A stretch of DNA of 64,000 nt from Micromonospora inositola (GCF_900090285.1 NZ_LT607754.1:5916001-5980000), one strand, 5' to 3'; counted from the stretch's first letter, positions 48,219 through 63,717 are shown. Translations and numbers: made by a program. Notes: generated by a model not told the origin, from the sequence alone.

Positions 48219-49493
48219 TCAGCCGGACTTGACCGCCGCCTCGACGCCGCTGACGATCCGCGCCACGTCCGCGTCGTCGGTGACGTACGGCGGCATGGTG
48301 TAGACCAGGTCGCGGAACGGGCGCAGCCAGACGCCCTGCGCCACCGCGGCCGCGGTCGCCCGGGTCAGGTCCACCTCGTGGTCGAGCTGGACCACGCCGA
48401 TCGCGCCCAGCACCCGCACGTCCGCCACCCCGGGCGCCTCGCGCAGCGGCTCCAGCCCGGCCCGCAGCCCGTCCTGGATCCTCGCCACCTGCCCGGCCCA
48501 GTCCCCGGCCCGCAGCAGGTCCAGCGAGGCGTTGGCGACCGCGCAGGCGAGCGGGTTGCCCATGAACGTGGGGCCGTGCGCCAGCACCCCGCCCGCCGAG
48601 ATGCCGCGGGCGATCTCGGGCGTGCAGAGCGCGGCGGCCAGGGTCAGGTAGCCGCCGGTGAGGGCCTTGCCGACGCAGAGCACGTCCGGGGTGACGCCGG
48701 CGTGCTCGGCGGCGAACATCGTGCCGGTACGGCCGAAGCCCGTGGCGATCTCGTCGAAGATGAGCAGGATGCCGTGCGCCCGGGTCACCTCGCGCAGCAC
48801 CCGCAGGTAGTGCGGGTGGTGGAAGCGCATCCCGCCGGCGCCCTGGACCACCGGCTCCACGATCACCGCCGCCAGCTCGTCGGCGTGCCGTTCCACCGCG
48901 TCGACCAGGGCCTGCTCGTACGCCGGGTCCGGCGGGGTGTCGAAGCCGCCCGGCGGCACCGGCGCGAAGACCTGCCGGGGCAGCACGTCCCCCCAGAGGT
49001 GGTGCATACCGCCCTCCGGGTCGCACACGCTCATCGGGTGGAAGGTGTCCCCGTGGTAACCGCCCCGCCAGGTGCCCAGCCGGCGGCGTTCCGGCCGGCC
49101 GGTGGCCCGCTGGTACTGCAGGCACATCTTCACCGCCACCTCGACGCTGACCGAGCCGGAGTCGGCGAGGAAGACGTGCTCCAGGCCGTCGGGGGCCAGC
49201 TCGACCAGGGTGCGCGCCAGCCGCACCGCGGGCTCGTGGGTGAGCCCGCCGAACATCACATGGCTCATCCGGCCGAGCTGGTCGGTGACCGCCGCGTCGA
49301 GCACGGGGTGGCGGTAGCCGTGGATCGCCGCCCACCACGACGACATCCCGTCGACGAGCTCCCGGCCGTCGGCCAGCCGCAGCCGTACGCCCTGCGCGCT
49401 CGCCACCACGTGGGGCGGGCTGGCCGGCGGCAGCGCCGCGTACGGGTGCCAGACGTGCCGGCGGTCGGCGGCCAGGATCTCCTCGGGCGTCAC
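48219..49493 (-). CDS. bioA: Adenosylmethionine-8-amino-7-oxononanoate aminotransferase
   Basis: PLP enzyme of biotin synthesis that uses SAM as amino donor. The 424-residue protein has [10 protein letters not shown], the [11 protein letters not shown] substrate segment, [26 protein letters not shown] and [11 protein letters not shown] with the PLP lysine. The GTG at 49493 follows GGAGG by 5 nt. No other bio gene is nearby; it interrupts the pyr genes. Confidence 0.95.
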   Translation of the reverse strand: MTPEEILAADRRHVWHPYAALPPASPPHVVASAQGVRLRLADGRELVDGMSSWWAAIHGYRHPVLDAAVTDQLGRMSHVMFGGLTHEPAVRLARTLVELAPDGLEHVFLADSGSVSVEVAVKMCLQYQRATGRPERRRLGTWRGGYHGDTFHPMSVCDPEGGMHHLWGDVLPRQVFAPVPPGGFDTPPDPAYEQALVDAVERHADELAAVIVEPVVQGAGGMRFHHPHYLRVLREVTRAHGILLIFDEIATGFGRTGTMFAAEHAGVTPDVLCVGKALTGGYLTLAAALCTPEIARGISAGGVLAHGPTFMGNPLACAVANASLDLLRAGDWAGQVARIQDGLRAGLEPLREAPGVADVRVLGAIGVVQLDHEVDLTRATAAAVAQGVWLRPFRDLVYTMPPYVTDDADVARIVSGVEAAVKSG

Positions 49494-49594
49494 GGGCCCT
49501 CCTTCGTGTCCTCGCGGGGACTGCTGCGCACCCCGATGGCAGGCACGGGCGGACCGGGCCGCACGCCGGTGGGGCCGGACGGTGCTCCCGCGGT

Positions 49595-49679
49595 CCCTTT
49601 GCTCTGCTGCAGCGACGGCAACACCGGGTGTCCGGATACCGGACGGCGGCCGTTGCGCCGGGGGCAGCAGAGCAAAGGG
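49595..49679. repeat. Long nested inverted repeat upstream of bioA
   Basis: A perfect 16-bp inverted repeat (49595-49610 with 49664-49679) encloses two more: GCAAC/GTTGC (49618-49622 with 49652-49656) and GTCCGG-ata-CCGGAC (49630-49644). All three nest co-axially, forming an extended hairpin of 85 nt on either strand. It lies between pyrD and bioA. It is not a simple terminator, since the loop is long and no U tract follows. Confidence 0.75.
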
Positions 49680-49710
49680 GGGTGCCGCGGGGACGTCGTC
49701 CGGCCCTGGT

Positions 49711-50751
49711 TCACCGCTGGCCGGCCGGTACCGCCGCTGTCCCGGCCGCCGCGCGGGCGGCCGCGCGGACCAGAGCGGGGCCACGGTAGATGAATCCGGT
49801 GTAGAGCTGGACGAGGCTCGCTCCGGCGTCGAACATCCGGGTCGCGTCGTCCGGGTCCAGGAGGCCGCCGACCCCGATCACCGGCAGCCGGCCGCCGGTC
49901 TCCCGGTCCACGAAGGCGACCACCTCGCGGGCGCGTCCGGCGAGCGGACGGCCGGAGAGGCCGCCGGTCTCCGCGCCGCGCTCCCGATCGGCCGGGGCGA
50001 GCCCGTCGCGGGCCAGCGTCGTGTTGGTGGCGATCACCCCGGCCGCGCCCCGGTTCAGGCAGACCTCCAGCAGCTCGGCGATGGCCGGCTCGGTGAGGTC
50101 CGGGGCGATCTTCACCAGCACCGGCTTCTCCCCCACCAGCGCCGCGAGCAGCGCGTCCAGGTGGGACTTGTCCTGAAGGGACCGCAGCCCGGGGGTGTTC
50201 GGCGAGGAGACGTTGACGGCGAAGTAGTCGCCGTGCCCAGTCAGCGCCCGGTAGGAGGCCAGGTAGTCCTCGACGGCCTCGTCCAGCGGGGTCACCTTGG
50301 ACTTGCCGAGGGAGATGCCCAGCGGCACCCCGATCGGGCGGGGCAACGCCGCCAGCCGGTCGGCCAGGGCCGCGGCGCCGCCGTTGTTGAACCCCATCCG
50401 GTTCACCACGGCCTCGCTGTCCCGCAGTCGGAACAGCCGGGGCCGGGGGTTGCCCGGCTGGGCGTGCGCGGTGACCGTGCCGACCTCGACGAAGCCGAAG
50501 CCGAGCGCCGGCCAGGCCGGCAGCGCCAGCCCGTTCTTGTCCATCCCCGCCGCCAACCCGACCGGGTTCGGGAACTCCACCCCGAACACCGTCCGCGGCG
50601 CCCGCCGGAAGTAGCGGGCCCGCAGCGCGGCGAGCGCCGCCGGCCGCCGGGACACCGCGGCCAGCCGCCGCAGCGTCCACTCGTGCGCCGCCTCGGCGTC
50701 CCCACCCCCCAGCCGGAACAGCCCCGGCCGCATGACCTTCTCAAAGATCAC
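49711..50751 (-). CDS. pyrD: Dihydroorotate dehydrogenase, quinone type (class 2)
   Basis: A 346-residue membrane-associated FMN enzyme oxidising dihydroorotate with quinones. The N-terminal helical extension ([20 protein letters not shown]) that docks to the membrane, [10 protein letters not shown], the [11 protein letters not shown] loop with the catalytic Ser and the FMN-binding [12 protein letters not shown] are present. It follows carB by about 100 bp, with a dispersed palindrome between. Confidence 0.96.
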   Translation of the reverse strand: MIFEKVMRPGLFRLGGGDAEAAHEWTLRRLAAVSRRPAALAALRARYFRRAPRTVFGVEFPNPVGLAAGMDKNGLALPAWPALGFGFVEVGTVTAHAQPGNPRPRLFRLRDSEAVVNRMGFNNGGAAALADRLAALPRPIGVPLGISLGKSKVTPLDEAVEDYLASYRALTGHGDYFAVNVSSPNTPGLRSLQDKSHLDALLAALVGEKPVLVKIAPDLTEPAIAELLEVCLNRGAAGVIATNTTLARDGLAPADRERGAETGGLSGRPLAGRAREVVAFVDRETGGRLPVIGVGGLLDPDDATRMFDAGASLVQLYTGFIYRGPALVRAAARAAAGTAAVPAGQR

Positions 50752-50772
50752 GCCCGACCTCCCCGGGAGTGA

Positions 50773-50831
50773 TCGATGATGAAGTTGTTGCCCCGCGCCT
50801 CGGCGTGTCGAGGCAACAACCTCATGATCGA
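50773..50831. repeat. Dispersed palindromic repeat, copy 2
   Basis: A 20-bp inverted repeat with 18 matches (50773-50792 with 50812-50831) and a 19-nt loop between pyrD and carB. It is in inverse orientation to copy 1 at 23574-23628 and shares a nearly identical arm plus loop. Confidence 0.8.
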
Positions 50832-50848
50832 CGCGGCGATCCGGGGGG

Positions 50849-54188
<3,340 letters not shown>

Positions 54189-54196
<8 letters not shown>

Positions 54197-55382
54197 TCGT
54201 GCGCCCCTCGCTGTGGGTCCGGCCTTCGCTGTGCTGCTGGTCGAGGCCGCGGCCCTCGATCAGCTCGGCGAAGCGGTCGAAGAGGTAGTCCGCGTCGTGC
54301 GGGCCGGCCGCCGCCTCCGGGTGGTACTGGACGGTGAAGGCGGGCACGTCCTTCGCCCGCAGCCCCTCGACCACGTTGTCATTGAGGCAGACATGGCTCA
54401 CCTGGACGCCCCCGAACTCGGTCTCGATCACCTGGTCGGGGACGACCGCGCCGTGCCCGGCGCCCGGCACCTGGACGGCGAAGCCGTGGTTGTGGCTGGT
54501 CACCTCGACCTTGCCGGTGGCCCGGTCGAGCACCGGCTGGTTGATGCCGCGGTGGCCGTAGCCGAGCTTGTAGGTGCCGAAGCCGAGCGCCCGGCCGAGG
54601 ATCTGACTGCCGAAGCAGATGCCGAAGAGCGGCACCTGCCGGCGCAGCACCTCTCTGGCGAGGGCCACCGGACCGTGGGCGGTGGCCGGGTCGCCCGGGC
54701 CGGGCGAGAAGAAGACCGCGTCCGCGCCGGTGGCGAGCAGGTCGTCGATGCTCGAACCGGCGGGCAGCACGTGGGTGGTGACCCCACGGGCGGCGAGCCG
54801 GCGCGGCACGTTGCGCTTGATGCCCAGGTCCAGCGCGGCGACCGTGAACCGGTGCGCGCCCTGCGCCTGGACCACGTACGGCTTTTCGGTGGTCACCTCG
54901 GCGGAGAGGTCCGCGCCGACCATCTGCGGCGACTGGCGGACCCGGGCCAGCAGGGCGCGCGGGTCGTCGTCGACGCTGGAGATGCCGACCCGCATGGCGC
55001 CCCGCTCGCGCAGGTGCCGGGTCAGCGCCCGGGTGTCCACGCCGCTGATGCCGACCACGCCCTCGGCGGCGAGCCGGTCCTCCAGCCCGCCGGTGGCCCG
55101 CCAGTTGGAGCCGATCCGGGCCGGGTCGCGGACCACGTACCCGGCGACCCAGATCCGGCCGGACTCGTCGTCCTCACCGTTGACGCCCGTGTTGCCGATG
55201 TGCGGGGCGGTCTGCACCACCACCTGGCGGTGGTAGGACGGGTCGGTCAGGGTCTCCTGGTAGCCGGTCATGCCGGTGTTGAAGACCGCCTCGCCGAAGG
55301 TCTCCCCGACGCTGCCGTACGCCTCGCCGTGGAACGTGCGCCCGTCCTCGAGGACGAGGATCGCCGATCGTCTGCGGGTCAC
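54189..55382 (-). CDS. carA: Carbamoyl-phosphate synthase small subunit
   Basis: Glutamine amidotransferase subunit feeding ammonia to CarB. The 397-residue protein has the CPSase small-chain N-domain ([17 protein letters not shown]) and the class I GATase with [19 protein letters not shown] (catalytic Cys) and [13 protein letters not shown] (His, Glu). The last residues form a tandem [12 protein letters not shown] tail not expected in the family. GTG start overlaps the stop of a junction mini-ORF, whose AAAGG serves as ribosome site. Confidence 0.96.
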
Positions 55383-55441
55383 TGTGCCGGCCTTTCGTTC
55401 GCGACTGCGGGACTCCGCTTCGCTGCATTCCTCGCGCTCAC
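55379..55441 (-). CDS. 20-codon junction mini-ORF between pyrC and carA
   Basis: GTG at 55441 overlaps the pyrC stop (GTGA) and TGA at 55379 overlaps the carA start (GTGA). The 63-nt frame encodes a peptide beginning [17 protein letters not shown]. The DNA is a copy of the element found twice at 57649-57760. Its GAACGAAAGG end lies 8 nt before the carA GTG and gives carA its ribosome site. Whether the peptide matters is unknown. Confidence 0.5.
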   Translation of the reverse strand: MSARNAAKRSPAVANERPAQ

Positions 55442-56715
55442 CGAACTGCCTTTCCGTCCAGGACCGTCGGCTCGCCGCGCAGGAAGGTCGCCACGATGCG
55501 ACCCGGCAGCGTCATGCGGGCGTACGGGGTGTTGCGACTGCGACTGGCCAGCTCCGCCGGTTCGATGGTGCGGCGGGTGGCCGGGTCGACCAGGGTCAGG
55601 TTGGCCGGCACGCCGGGGGCGGGGTCGAGGCCGTGCCCGTCCAGGCCGGCGATCCGGGCCGGGGCCCGGGACATCCGCTCGGCGATCAGGTCCCACTGCG
55701 GGCCGAGCACGTCGAGGGCGATGGAGAGCGCCGTCTCCAGGCCGAGCATGCCCGGCCGGGCGTACGCCCACTCGCACTCCTTGTCCTCCACGGCGTGCGG
55801 GGCGTGGTCGGTGGCGACGATGTCGATCACGCCCTCGGCGAGGGCGGCACGGAGCGCGGCGACGTCGGTGGCGGTGCGCAGCGGGGGGTTCACCTTGTAG
55901 ACCGGGTCGTACGTCTCGGCCTTGGAGTCGGTGAGCAGCAGGTGGTGCGGGGTCACCTCGGCGGTGACCTTCACCCCGCGCGTCTTGGCGTGCCGGAGCA
56001 CCTCGACGCTGCCGGCGGTGGAGACGTGGCAGATGTGCAGGCGGCTGCCGACGTGCTCGGCCAGCAGCACGTCCCGGGCGATGATGGCCTCCTCGGCGAC
56101 CGCCGGCCAGCCGGTCAGCCCGAGCCGGGTGGAGACCTCGCCCTCGTGCATCTGCGCGCCCTCGGTGAGCCGGGGCTCCTCGGCGTGCTGGGCGATCACC
56201 CCGTCGAACGCCTTGACGTATTCGAGGGCCCGGCGCATCAGCTTCGGGTCGGCCACGCAGTGCCCGTCGTCGGAGAAGATCCGCACCCGGGCCGCCGAGT
56301 CGGCCATCGCGCCCAGCTCGGCGAGCTGCCCGCCGGCCAGGCCGACGGTGACCGCGCCGATGGGCTGCACGTCGACCAGCCCGGCCTCCCGGCCGAGCCG
56401 CCAGACCTGCTCGACCACGCCGGCGGTGTCGGCGACCGGGGAGGTGTTGGCCATCGCGCAGACCGCGGTGTAGCCGCCGAGCGCCGCGGCGCGGGAGCCG
56501 GACTCGACGGTCTCGGCGTCCTCCCGGCCCGGCTCGCGCAGGTGGGTGTGCAGGTCGACCAGGCCGGGCAGGGCGACCAGCCCGGTGCCGTCGATCACCG
56601 TGGCGTCCGGCGCGGTCAGGCCCGCGCCGGTCTCGGCCACCACGCCGTCGCGGATCAGCAGGTCGGTCGGCGCGGCGCCGACCACGCTCACGCTCTTGAT
56701 CAGGTACGCGGTCAC
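55438..56715 (-). CDS. pyrC: Dihydroorotase
   Basis: Cyclises carbamoyl aspartate. The 425-residue amidohydrolase has the metal-binding [13 protein letters not shown], the [10 protein letters not shown] segment, [15 protein letters not shown] and the catalytic Asp in [14 protein letters not shown]. It is the class I type often found fused or adjacent to pyrB. A GTG start at 56715 overlaps the pyrB stop. The stop TGA is the first triplet of the junction element. Confidence 0.96.
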   Translation of the reverse strand: MTAYLIKSVSVVGAAPTDLLIRDGVVAETGAGLTAPDATVIDGTGLVALPGLVDLHTHLREPGREDAETVESGSRAAALGGYTAVCAMANTSPVADTAGVVEQVWRLGREAGLVDVQPIGAVTVGLAGGQLAELGAMADSAARVRIFSDDGHCVADPKLMRRALEYVKAFDGVIAQHAEEPRLTEGAQMHEGEVSTRLGLTGWPAVAEEAIIARDVLLAEHVGSRLHICHVSTAGSVEVLRHAKTRGVKVTAEVTPHHLLLTDSKAETYDPVYKVNPPLRTATDVAALRAALAEGVIDIVATDHAPHAVEDKECEWAYARPGMLGLETALSIALDVLGPQWDLIAERMSRAPARIAGLDGHGLDPAPGVPANLTLVDPATRRTIEPAELASRSRNTPYARMTLPGRIVATFLRGEPTVLDGKAVR

Positions 56716-57638
56716 CGGTTGTTCCCTCCGAGCAGCAGGTAGAGGACGGCCATCCGCACGGAGACCCCGTTGGCGACCTGTTCGACGATGGTGGAGCGGG
56801 GCGAGTCGGCGACCTCGGGCGTGATCTCCATGCCCCGGTTCATCGGGCCGGGGTGCATGACGATCGCGTGCTCGGGCAGCCGGCGCATCCGCGGGCCGTC
56901 CAGGCCGTAGCGGCGGGCGTACTCGCGGGCGGAGGGGAAGTAGGAGTCGTTCATCCGCTCGCGCTGCACCCGCAGCATCATCACCACGTCCGCCCCGGGT
57001 AGCACGGCGTCGAGGTCGTAGGAGACGTCGGTGCCGGGAGCGAGCGCCCCCGAGATGTCGACGGGGATCAGGGTCGGCGGGCCGACCAGGGTGACCTTGG
57101 CGCCGAGGGTGGAGAGCAGCAGCACGTTGGAGCGGGCCACCCGGGAGTGCAGCACGTCGCCGACGATCGCGACGTGCAGGCCGGCGAGCCGCCCCAGCCG
57201 GGAGCGCATCGTGTACGCGTCGAGCAACGCCTGCGTCGGGTGCTCGTGGGTGCCGTCGCCGGCGTTGACCACCGACCCGTCCACCCAGTTGGCCAGCCGG
57301 TGCGGGGCCCCGGAGGCGGGGTGCCGGACGACCACCGCGTCGGCGCCCATCGCCTGGAGGGTGAGCGCGGTGTCCTTGAGACTCTCGCCCTTGGCGACGC
57401 TGGAGCCCTTGGCCGAGAAGTTGATCACGTCGGCGCTGAGCCGCTTGGCGGCCGCCTCGAAGGAGATCCGGGTCCGGGTGGAGTCCTCGTAGAAGAGGTT
57501 CACCACGGTCCGGCCGCGCAGCGCGGGAAGCTTCTTCACCTCGCGGCCGGCGACGGTGGCCATCTCGGCGGCGGTGTCCAGGATCCGGGTGGCGGTGGCC
57601 GCGTCCAGGTCGGCCCCGGACAGCAGGTGGCGGATCAT
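56712..57638 (-). CDS. pyrB: Aspartate carbamoyltransferase catalytic subunit
   Basis: Joins carbamoyl phosphate and aspartate. The 308-residue protein shows [13 protein letters not shown] (phosphate loop), [19 protein letters not shown], the [17 protein letters not shown] motif and HPGPMNRG. The ATG at 57638 (MIRHLLSG) is the true start. An in-frame extension through the upstream repeats would add a spurious [22 protein letters not shown] N-terminus. No pyrI is present. Confidence 0.96.
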   Translation of the reverse strand: MIRHLLSGADLDAATATRILDTAAEMATVAGREVKKLPALRGRTVVNLFYEDSTRTRISFEAAAKRLSADVINFSAKGSSVAKGESLKDTALTLQAMGADAVVVRHPASGAPHRLANWVDGSVVNAGDGTHEHPTQALLDAYTMRSRLGRLAGLHVAIVGDVLHSRVARSNVLLLSTLGAKVTLVGPPTLIPVDISGALAPGTDVSYDLDAVLPGADVVMMLRVQRERMNDSYFPSAREYARRYGLDGPRMRRLPEHAIVMHPGPMNRGMEITPEVADSPRSTIVEQVANGVSVRMAVLYLLLGGNNR

Positions 57639-57760
57639 GAGCGGAGCCGCCTTTCGTTCGCGACTGCGGGGCTCCGCTCCGCTGCACTCCTCGCGCTCAC
57701 AGGAGCCAGCCTTTCGTTCGCGACTGCGGGGCTCCGCTCCGCTGCACTCCTCGCGCTCAC
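57635..57760 (-). CDS. 41-codon tandem junction mini-ORF between pyrR and pyrB
   Basis: GTG at 57760 overlaps the pyrR stop (GTGA) and TGA at 57635 overlaps the pyrB start (ATGA). The 126-nt frame reads two 20-codon units, each [21 protein letters not shown] (second unit starts V). AAAGG from the first unit lies 9 nt before the second unit's GTG, so internal starts are possible. An intact frame and both overlaps survive the duplication. Confidence 0.5.
   Translation of the reverse strand: MSARSAAERSPAVANERLAPVSARSAAERSPAVANERRLRS
57649..57760 (-). repeat. Tandem junction repeat, two 52-bp copies with 60-bp period
   Basis: 57651-57700 and 57711-57760 are identical over 50 bp. Related single copies are at 55390-55441 and, with a replaced middle, 60803-60855. 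On the coding (minus) strand each begins TGAGCGCGAGGA and ends GTCGCGAACGAAAGGC. Confidence 0.9.
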
Positions 57761-58338
57761 TGCGCACCCCCGAAGAGCTTGACCTCGTCGGCGCCGTCGG
57801 TCTCGGCGAGGGTGACCTTCACGCTCTCGGCGAGCGCGGTCGGGATGTTCTTGCCGACGTAGTCGGCGCGGATCGGCAGCTCGCGGTGCCCGCGGTCGAC
57901 CAGGACGGCGAGCTGCACCGAGGCGGGGCGGCCGACGTCGCTGAGCGCGTCCAGGGCGGCCCGCACGGTGCGGCCGGAGAAGAGCACGTCGTCGACGAGG
58001 ATGACCCGCTTGCCGTCGATCCCGCCCGTCGGCAGCTCGGTCGGGCCGACCGCGCGGGTGGCGTGCCGGCGCAGGTCGTCGCGGTAGAGGGTGATGTCGA
58101 GCACGCCGACCGGTACGGCCACGTCCTCGAAGGTGCTGATCCGGGCGGCGAGCCGCTTCGCGAGGGGCACGCCCCGGGTGGGGATGCCGAGCAGCACGGT
58201 GTCGGCGGCGCCCTGGGTCTTTTCGAGGATCTGGTGGGCGATGCGGTCGACCACCCGCGACACGTCGGCGGCGGCGAGGATCACCTTCACCGAGGGTTGT
58301 CGCGGCGGCGACGACTGGGCAGCCGATGGGTAGGCCAC
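57757..58338 (-). CDS. pyrR: PyrR bifunctional regulator / uracil phosphoribosyltransferase
   Basis: RNA-binding regulator of pyrimidine genes that responds to UMP/PRPP. The 193-residue PRTase fold contains the PRPP loop [18 protein letters not shown] and the [14 protein letters not shown] segment. The GTG at 58338 lies 6 nt after GGAGGT. A PyrR-type RNA hairpin overlaps this ribosome site, so translational autorepression is likely. First gene of pyrR-pyrB-pyrC-carA-carB. Confidence 0.95.
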   Translation of the reverse strand: MAYPSAAQSSPPRQPSVKVILAAADVSRVVDRIAHQILEKTQGAADTVLLGIPTRGVPLAKRLAARISTFEDVAVPVGVLDITLYRDDLRRHATRAVGPTELPTGGIDGKRVILVDDVLFSGRTVRAALDALSDVGRPASVQLAVLVDRGHRELPIRADYVGKNIPTALAESVKVTLAETDGADEVKLFGGAQ

Positions 58339-58340
58339 GG

Positions 58341-58385
58341 CGGACCTCCTTCCCCGCCTCACGGGACGGGTCGTTAAAGGACGTC
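58341..58385 (-). promoter_or_regulatory. PyrR-binding RNA element at the pyrR ribosome site
   Basis: The minus-strand RNA has CCCG-TCCCGTGAGG-CGGG (58352-58370), whose loop carries the CCnGnGAGGC consensus bound by PyrR. It is preceded by CCTTTAACGA and followed directly by the GGAGG of pyrR. This arrangement matches translational control described in mycobacteria rather than the Bacillus attenuator. Confidence 0.75.
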
Positions 58386-58392
58386 TGGGTTG

Positions 58393-58421
58393 CCGGTCCG
58401 GCCGCGAACGGCCCGGACCGG
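58393..58421 (-). promoter_or_regulatory. Stable hairpin in the pyrR leader
   Basis: CCGGTCC pairs with GGACCGG and GGCCG with CGGCC around a UUCG tetraloop, with one bulged G; 12 bp in all. It lies just 5' of the PyrR element. No U tract follows, so it is not an obvious terminator and may insulate the element or block decay. Confidence 0.5.
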
Positions 58422-58541
58422 GGCTTCACGCCACGTTACCAGCGGTCACCGGGCCGATCGCCGCCGGTACTGACCGCAGGATCAGGGTGGCGAAATGGGG
58501 ATAACTCCCCCCGTGGTCCCCAACGGTAATGTCACGACCAC

Positions 58542-58570
58542 TTGACCAGGTGTCGCAAGCCCCGTACCGT
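58542..58570 (+). promoter_or_regulatory. bldD promoter
   Basis: TTGACC (58542-58547) and TACCGT (58565-58570) are 17 bp apart, about 54 bp before the ATG. Expected BldD autoregulatory boxes were looked for; only weak partial matches exist. Confidence 0.6.
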
Positions 58571-58623
58571 CACGCTCCGTAGCGATAGCTGGGAGAACCC
58601 CGAGCAGCACTGGGAGTGTCCGA

Positions 58624-59112
58624 ATGCCCTCTGAATACGCCAAGTCGCTGGGCGCCCGCCTGCGCTCCATCCGCCAGCAGCAGGGCCTGTCCCTGCAGGG
58701 TGTGGAGGAGAAGTCGAACGGGCGGTGGAAGGCCGTGGTGGTCGGCTCGTACGAGCGCGGCGACCGGGCCGTCACCGTGTCCCGCCTGGCGGAGCTGGCC
58801 GACTTCTACCGCGTTCCCGTCTCGGAGCTGCTGCCCGACGGCAGCGGGGTGCGCCACGAGCCGACCAGCAAGATCGTCCTGGACCTGGAGCGGCTCTACG
58901 ACGAGGCCTCCGAGGACCTCGCCTACGTCGCCCGGTACGCCCGTGCCATCCAGCAGCAGCGCGGTGACTACAACGGCCGGGTGCTCTCCATCCGCGCCGA
59001 CGACCTGCGCGCTCTCGCCATCGTCTACGACGCCTCGCCGTCGGGCCTGATCGAGCGGCTCACCGAGCACGGTGTGCTGGTCGCCGACCCGCGGGCGTTC
59101 TTCGCGTCCTGA
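58624..59112 (+). CDS. bldD: BldD, c-di-GMP-responsive developmental repressor
   Basis: Master repressor of sporulation genes. The 162-residue protein has an N-terminal XRE helix-turn-helix (YAKSLGARLRSIRQQQGLSL to about residue 70) and a C-terminal domain with the c-di-GMP signature RGD(113-115)-X8-RADD(124-127), the RxD-X8-RxxD motif through which tetrameric c-di-GMP dimerises BldD. It is divergent from pyrR. A REC-GGDEF gene lies at 28298 in the same window. Confidence 0.96.
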   Translation: MPSEYAKSLGARLRSIRQQQGLSLQGVEEKSNGRWKAVVVGSYERGDRAVTVSRLAELADFYRVPVSELLPDGSGVRHEPTSKIVLDLERLYDEASEDLAYVARYARAIQQQRGDYNGRVLSIRADDLRALAIVYDASPSGLIERLTEHGVLVADPRAFFAS

Positions 59113-59128
59113 CCTGCTCTCGTAGGAG

Positions 59129-59160
59129 AAAGGGCCCGTGCCACCCGGCACGGGCCCTTT
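59129..59160. terminator. Bidirectional terminator between bldD and nusB
   Basis: A perfect 14-bp stem (59129-59142 with 59147-59160) with a 4-nt loop, A3 on one side and T3 on the other, separates convergent bldD and nusB. Confidence 0.85.
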
Positions 59161-59186
59161 CGTCGTACGGGTGCGGCGGCCGCCGC

Positions 59187-59621
59187 TCAGCGGGTGGCGT
59201 ACTCGGCGATCCGGCCGAGCATCCCGTTGAGGAAGCGCGGCGAGTCGTCGGTCGACATCTGCCGGGCCAGCTCGACGGCCTCACTGATCGCCACCGCGTC
59301 GTCGATGTCGTCGACGTAGAGCAGCTCGTAGACGGCGATCCGGGCGAGGTTGCGGTCGACCACGGGCATCCGGTCGAGCGTCCAGCCCTCGGCGTAGCTG
59401 GCGATCAGCTCGTCGATCCGGTCGAGGTGCGCGGCGACGCCCTCGACCAGGCTGACCGCGTAGCCCAGGTGCTCCGGGCGGGGCTTCTCGATCCGCTCGA
59501 TGTAGCCGGCGAGCACCTCGACCGGGGGCCGGTCCCGCAGGTCGGCCTCGAAGAGCACGTCCAGCGCCCGCTTGCGCGCCTTGCGGCGCGCCGGCATCTG
59601 CTGCTTGGGACCCTCGGCCAT
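59187..59621 (-). CDS. nusB: Transcription antitermination factor NusB
   Basis: Part of the rRNA antitermination complex with NusE/S10. The 144-residue helical protein contains ARKRALDVLFEADLR, the YAEGWTLDRMPVVDRNLARI segment and the C-terminal DDAVAISEAVELARQMSTDD. It overlaps the efp stop by one base and terminates the shikimate/efp transcript. Confidence 0.96.
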   Translation of the reverse strand: MAEGPKQQMPARRKARKRALDVLFEADLRDRPPVEVLAGYIERIEKPRPEHLGYAVSLVEGVAAHLDRIDELIASYAEGWTLDRMPVVDRNLARIAVYELLYVDDIDDAVAISEAVELARQMSTDDSPRFLNGMLGRIAEYATR

Positions 59622-60178
59622 CAGGCGCGGCCGAGGTAACGGCCGTCGCGGGTGTCGACCTTGATCTTCTCGCCGGTGGTGATGAAGAGCGGCACCGGCA
59701 CGGTCGCGCCGGTCTCGACGGTGGCCGGCTTGTTGCCGCCGGTCGACCGGTCGCCCTGCAGACCCGGCTCGGTGTAGGTGACCTCGAGCACGACGGAGGT
59801 CGGCAGCTCGATGTAGAGCGGGACGCTCTCGTGCGTGGCGACGGTCGCCTCGGCCTCCGGCAGGAGGTAGTTGGCCGCCTCGCCGACGGTGCCGCCGGGG
59901 ACGGTGATCTGGTCGAACGTCTCCAGATCCATGAAGACGTAGTCCTCGCCGTCGGCGTACAGGTACTGCATGGTGCGCTTGTCGACGGTGGCGGTCTCGA
60001 CCTTGGTGCCCGCGTTGAAGGTCTTGTCGACGACCTTGCCGGACAGCACGTTCTTCAGCGTGGTGCGCACGAAGGCACCACCCTTACCGGGCTTGACGTG
60101 CTGGAACTCGACGACGGCCCAGAGTTCCCCGTCGAGGTTGAGTACGAGGCCGTTCTTGAGCTCGTTGGTGGTGGCCAT
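59621..60178 (-). CDS. efp: Elongation factor P
   Basis: Relieves ribosome stalling at polyproline. The 185-residue protein has three beta-barrel domains; the N-terminal loop is [12 protein letters not shown] with the lysine at about residue 32 facing the peptidyl-transferase centre. No EpmABC-type modification genes are seen here. A -10-like TAGACT (minus strand) near 60217-60222 suggests its own promoter between aroQ and efp. Confidence 0.97.
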   Translation of the reverse strand: MATTNELKNGLVLNLDGELWAVVEFQHVKPGKGGAFVRTTLKNVLSGKVVDKTFNAGTKVETATVDKRTMQYLYADGEDYVFMDLETFDQITVPGGTVGEAANYLLPEAEATVATHESVPLYIELPTSVVLEVTYTEPGLQGDRSTGGNKPATVETGATVPVPLFITTGEKIKVDTRDGRYLGRA

Positions 60179-60355
60179 TTCCTGCCTTGATCATCAATTG
60201 GCGGACAGACCTGGAAAGTCTACTAGCTGTGTCGAACCGACAGCGCCGCCGCTGTCCCGCCCGACCCGAGGGTCACCCCGGGTGCCGGCGTCGATCACCC
60301 GCCGGTCCCACGGCGCGCCCAGCCGGGACGCCACGGAAGGTCACCGCGACCGGGT

Positions 60356-60792
60356 TCAGTCGGTGGCCGCCAGCCGGGCGGCGACGTGCCGCAGGGCGAG
60401 GTGGTAGCCGTCCACGCCCAGCCCGCAGATCACCCCGGTGGCCACCGCGGAGACCACCGAGTGGTGCCGGAACTCCTCGCGGGCGTGGATGTTGGAGATG
60501 TGCACCTCCACCAGCGGACCCCGCAGCATCGCGCAGGCGTCCCGCACGGCGATCGAGTAGTGCGACCAGGCGGCGGGATTGAGCACCACGGGCGCGCCCT
60601 CGTCGGCCGCCGCGTGCAGCCACCCGAGCAGCTCGTGCTCGGCGTCGGTCTGCCGGACCACCACGTCCAGGCCCAGCTCCCGGCCGACGTCCACACACAT
60701 GGTGACCAGGTCGGCGTAGCTGGTCACCCCGTAGACCTCGACCTGCCGCGTGCCGAGCCGACCCAGGTTCGGGCCGTTGAGCACGTACACCC

Positions 60793-60796
<4 letters not shown>
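60356..60796 (-). CDS. aroQ: 3-dehydroquinate dehydratase, type II
   Basis: Third shikimate step. The 146-residue dodecameric type II enzyme has [20 protein letters not shown] with the catalytic Tyr, [15 protein letters not shown] and [15 protein letters not shown] with the catalytic His. The GTG at 60796 overlaps the stop of the junction mini-ORF; GAAGGTGG upstream is its ribosome site. About 180 bp separate it from efp, with no further gene. Confidence 0.96.

Positions 60797-63717
<2,921 letters not shown>

Noticed and set aside
56712..57767. pyrB extended upstream through the tandem repeats (N-terminus with two [18 protein letters not shown] units)
   Set aside because: The frame stays open only because the repeat has a 60-bp period. 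The ATG at 57638 matches the family start; the extension has no homology and no ribosome site.
58500..58570. BldD box in the bldD promoter
   Set aside because: Only partial agreement with the TNACNC(A/T)GNGTNA consensus; too weak to list as a site.
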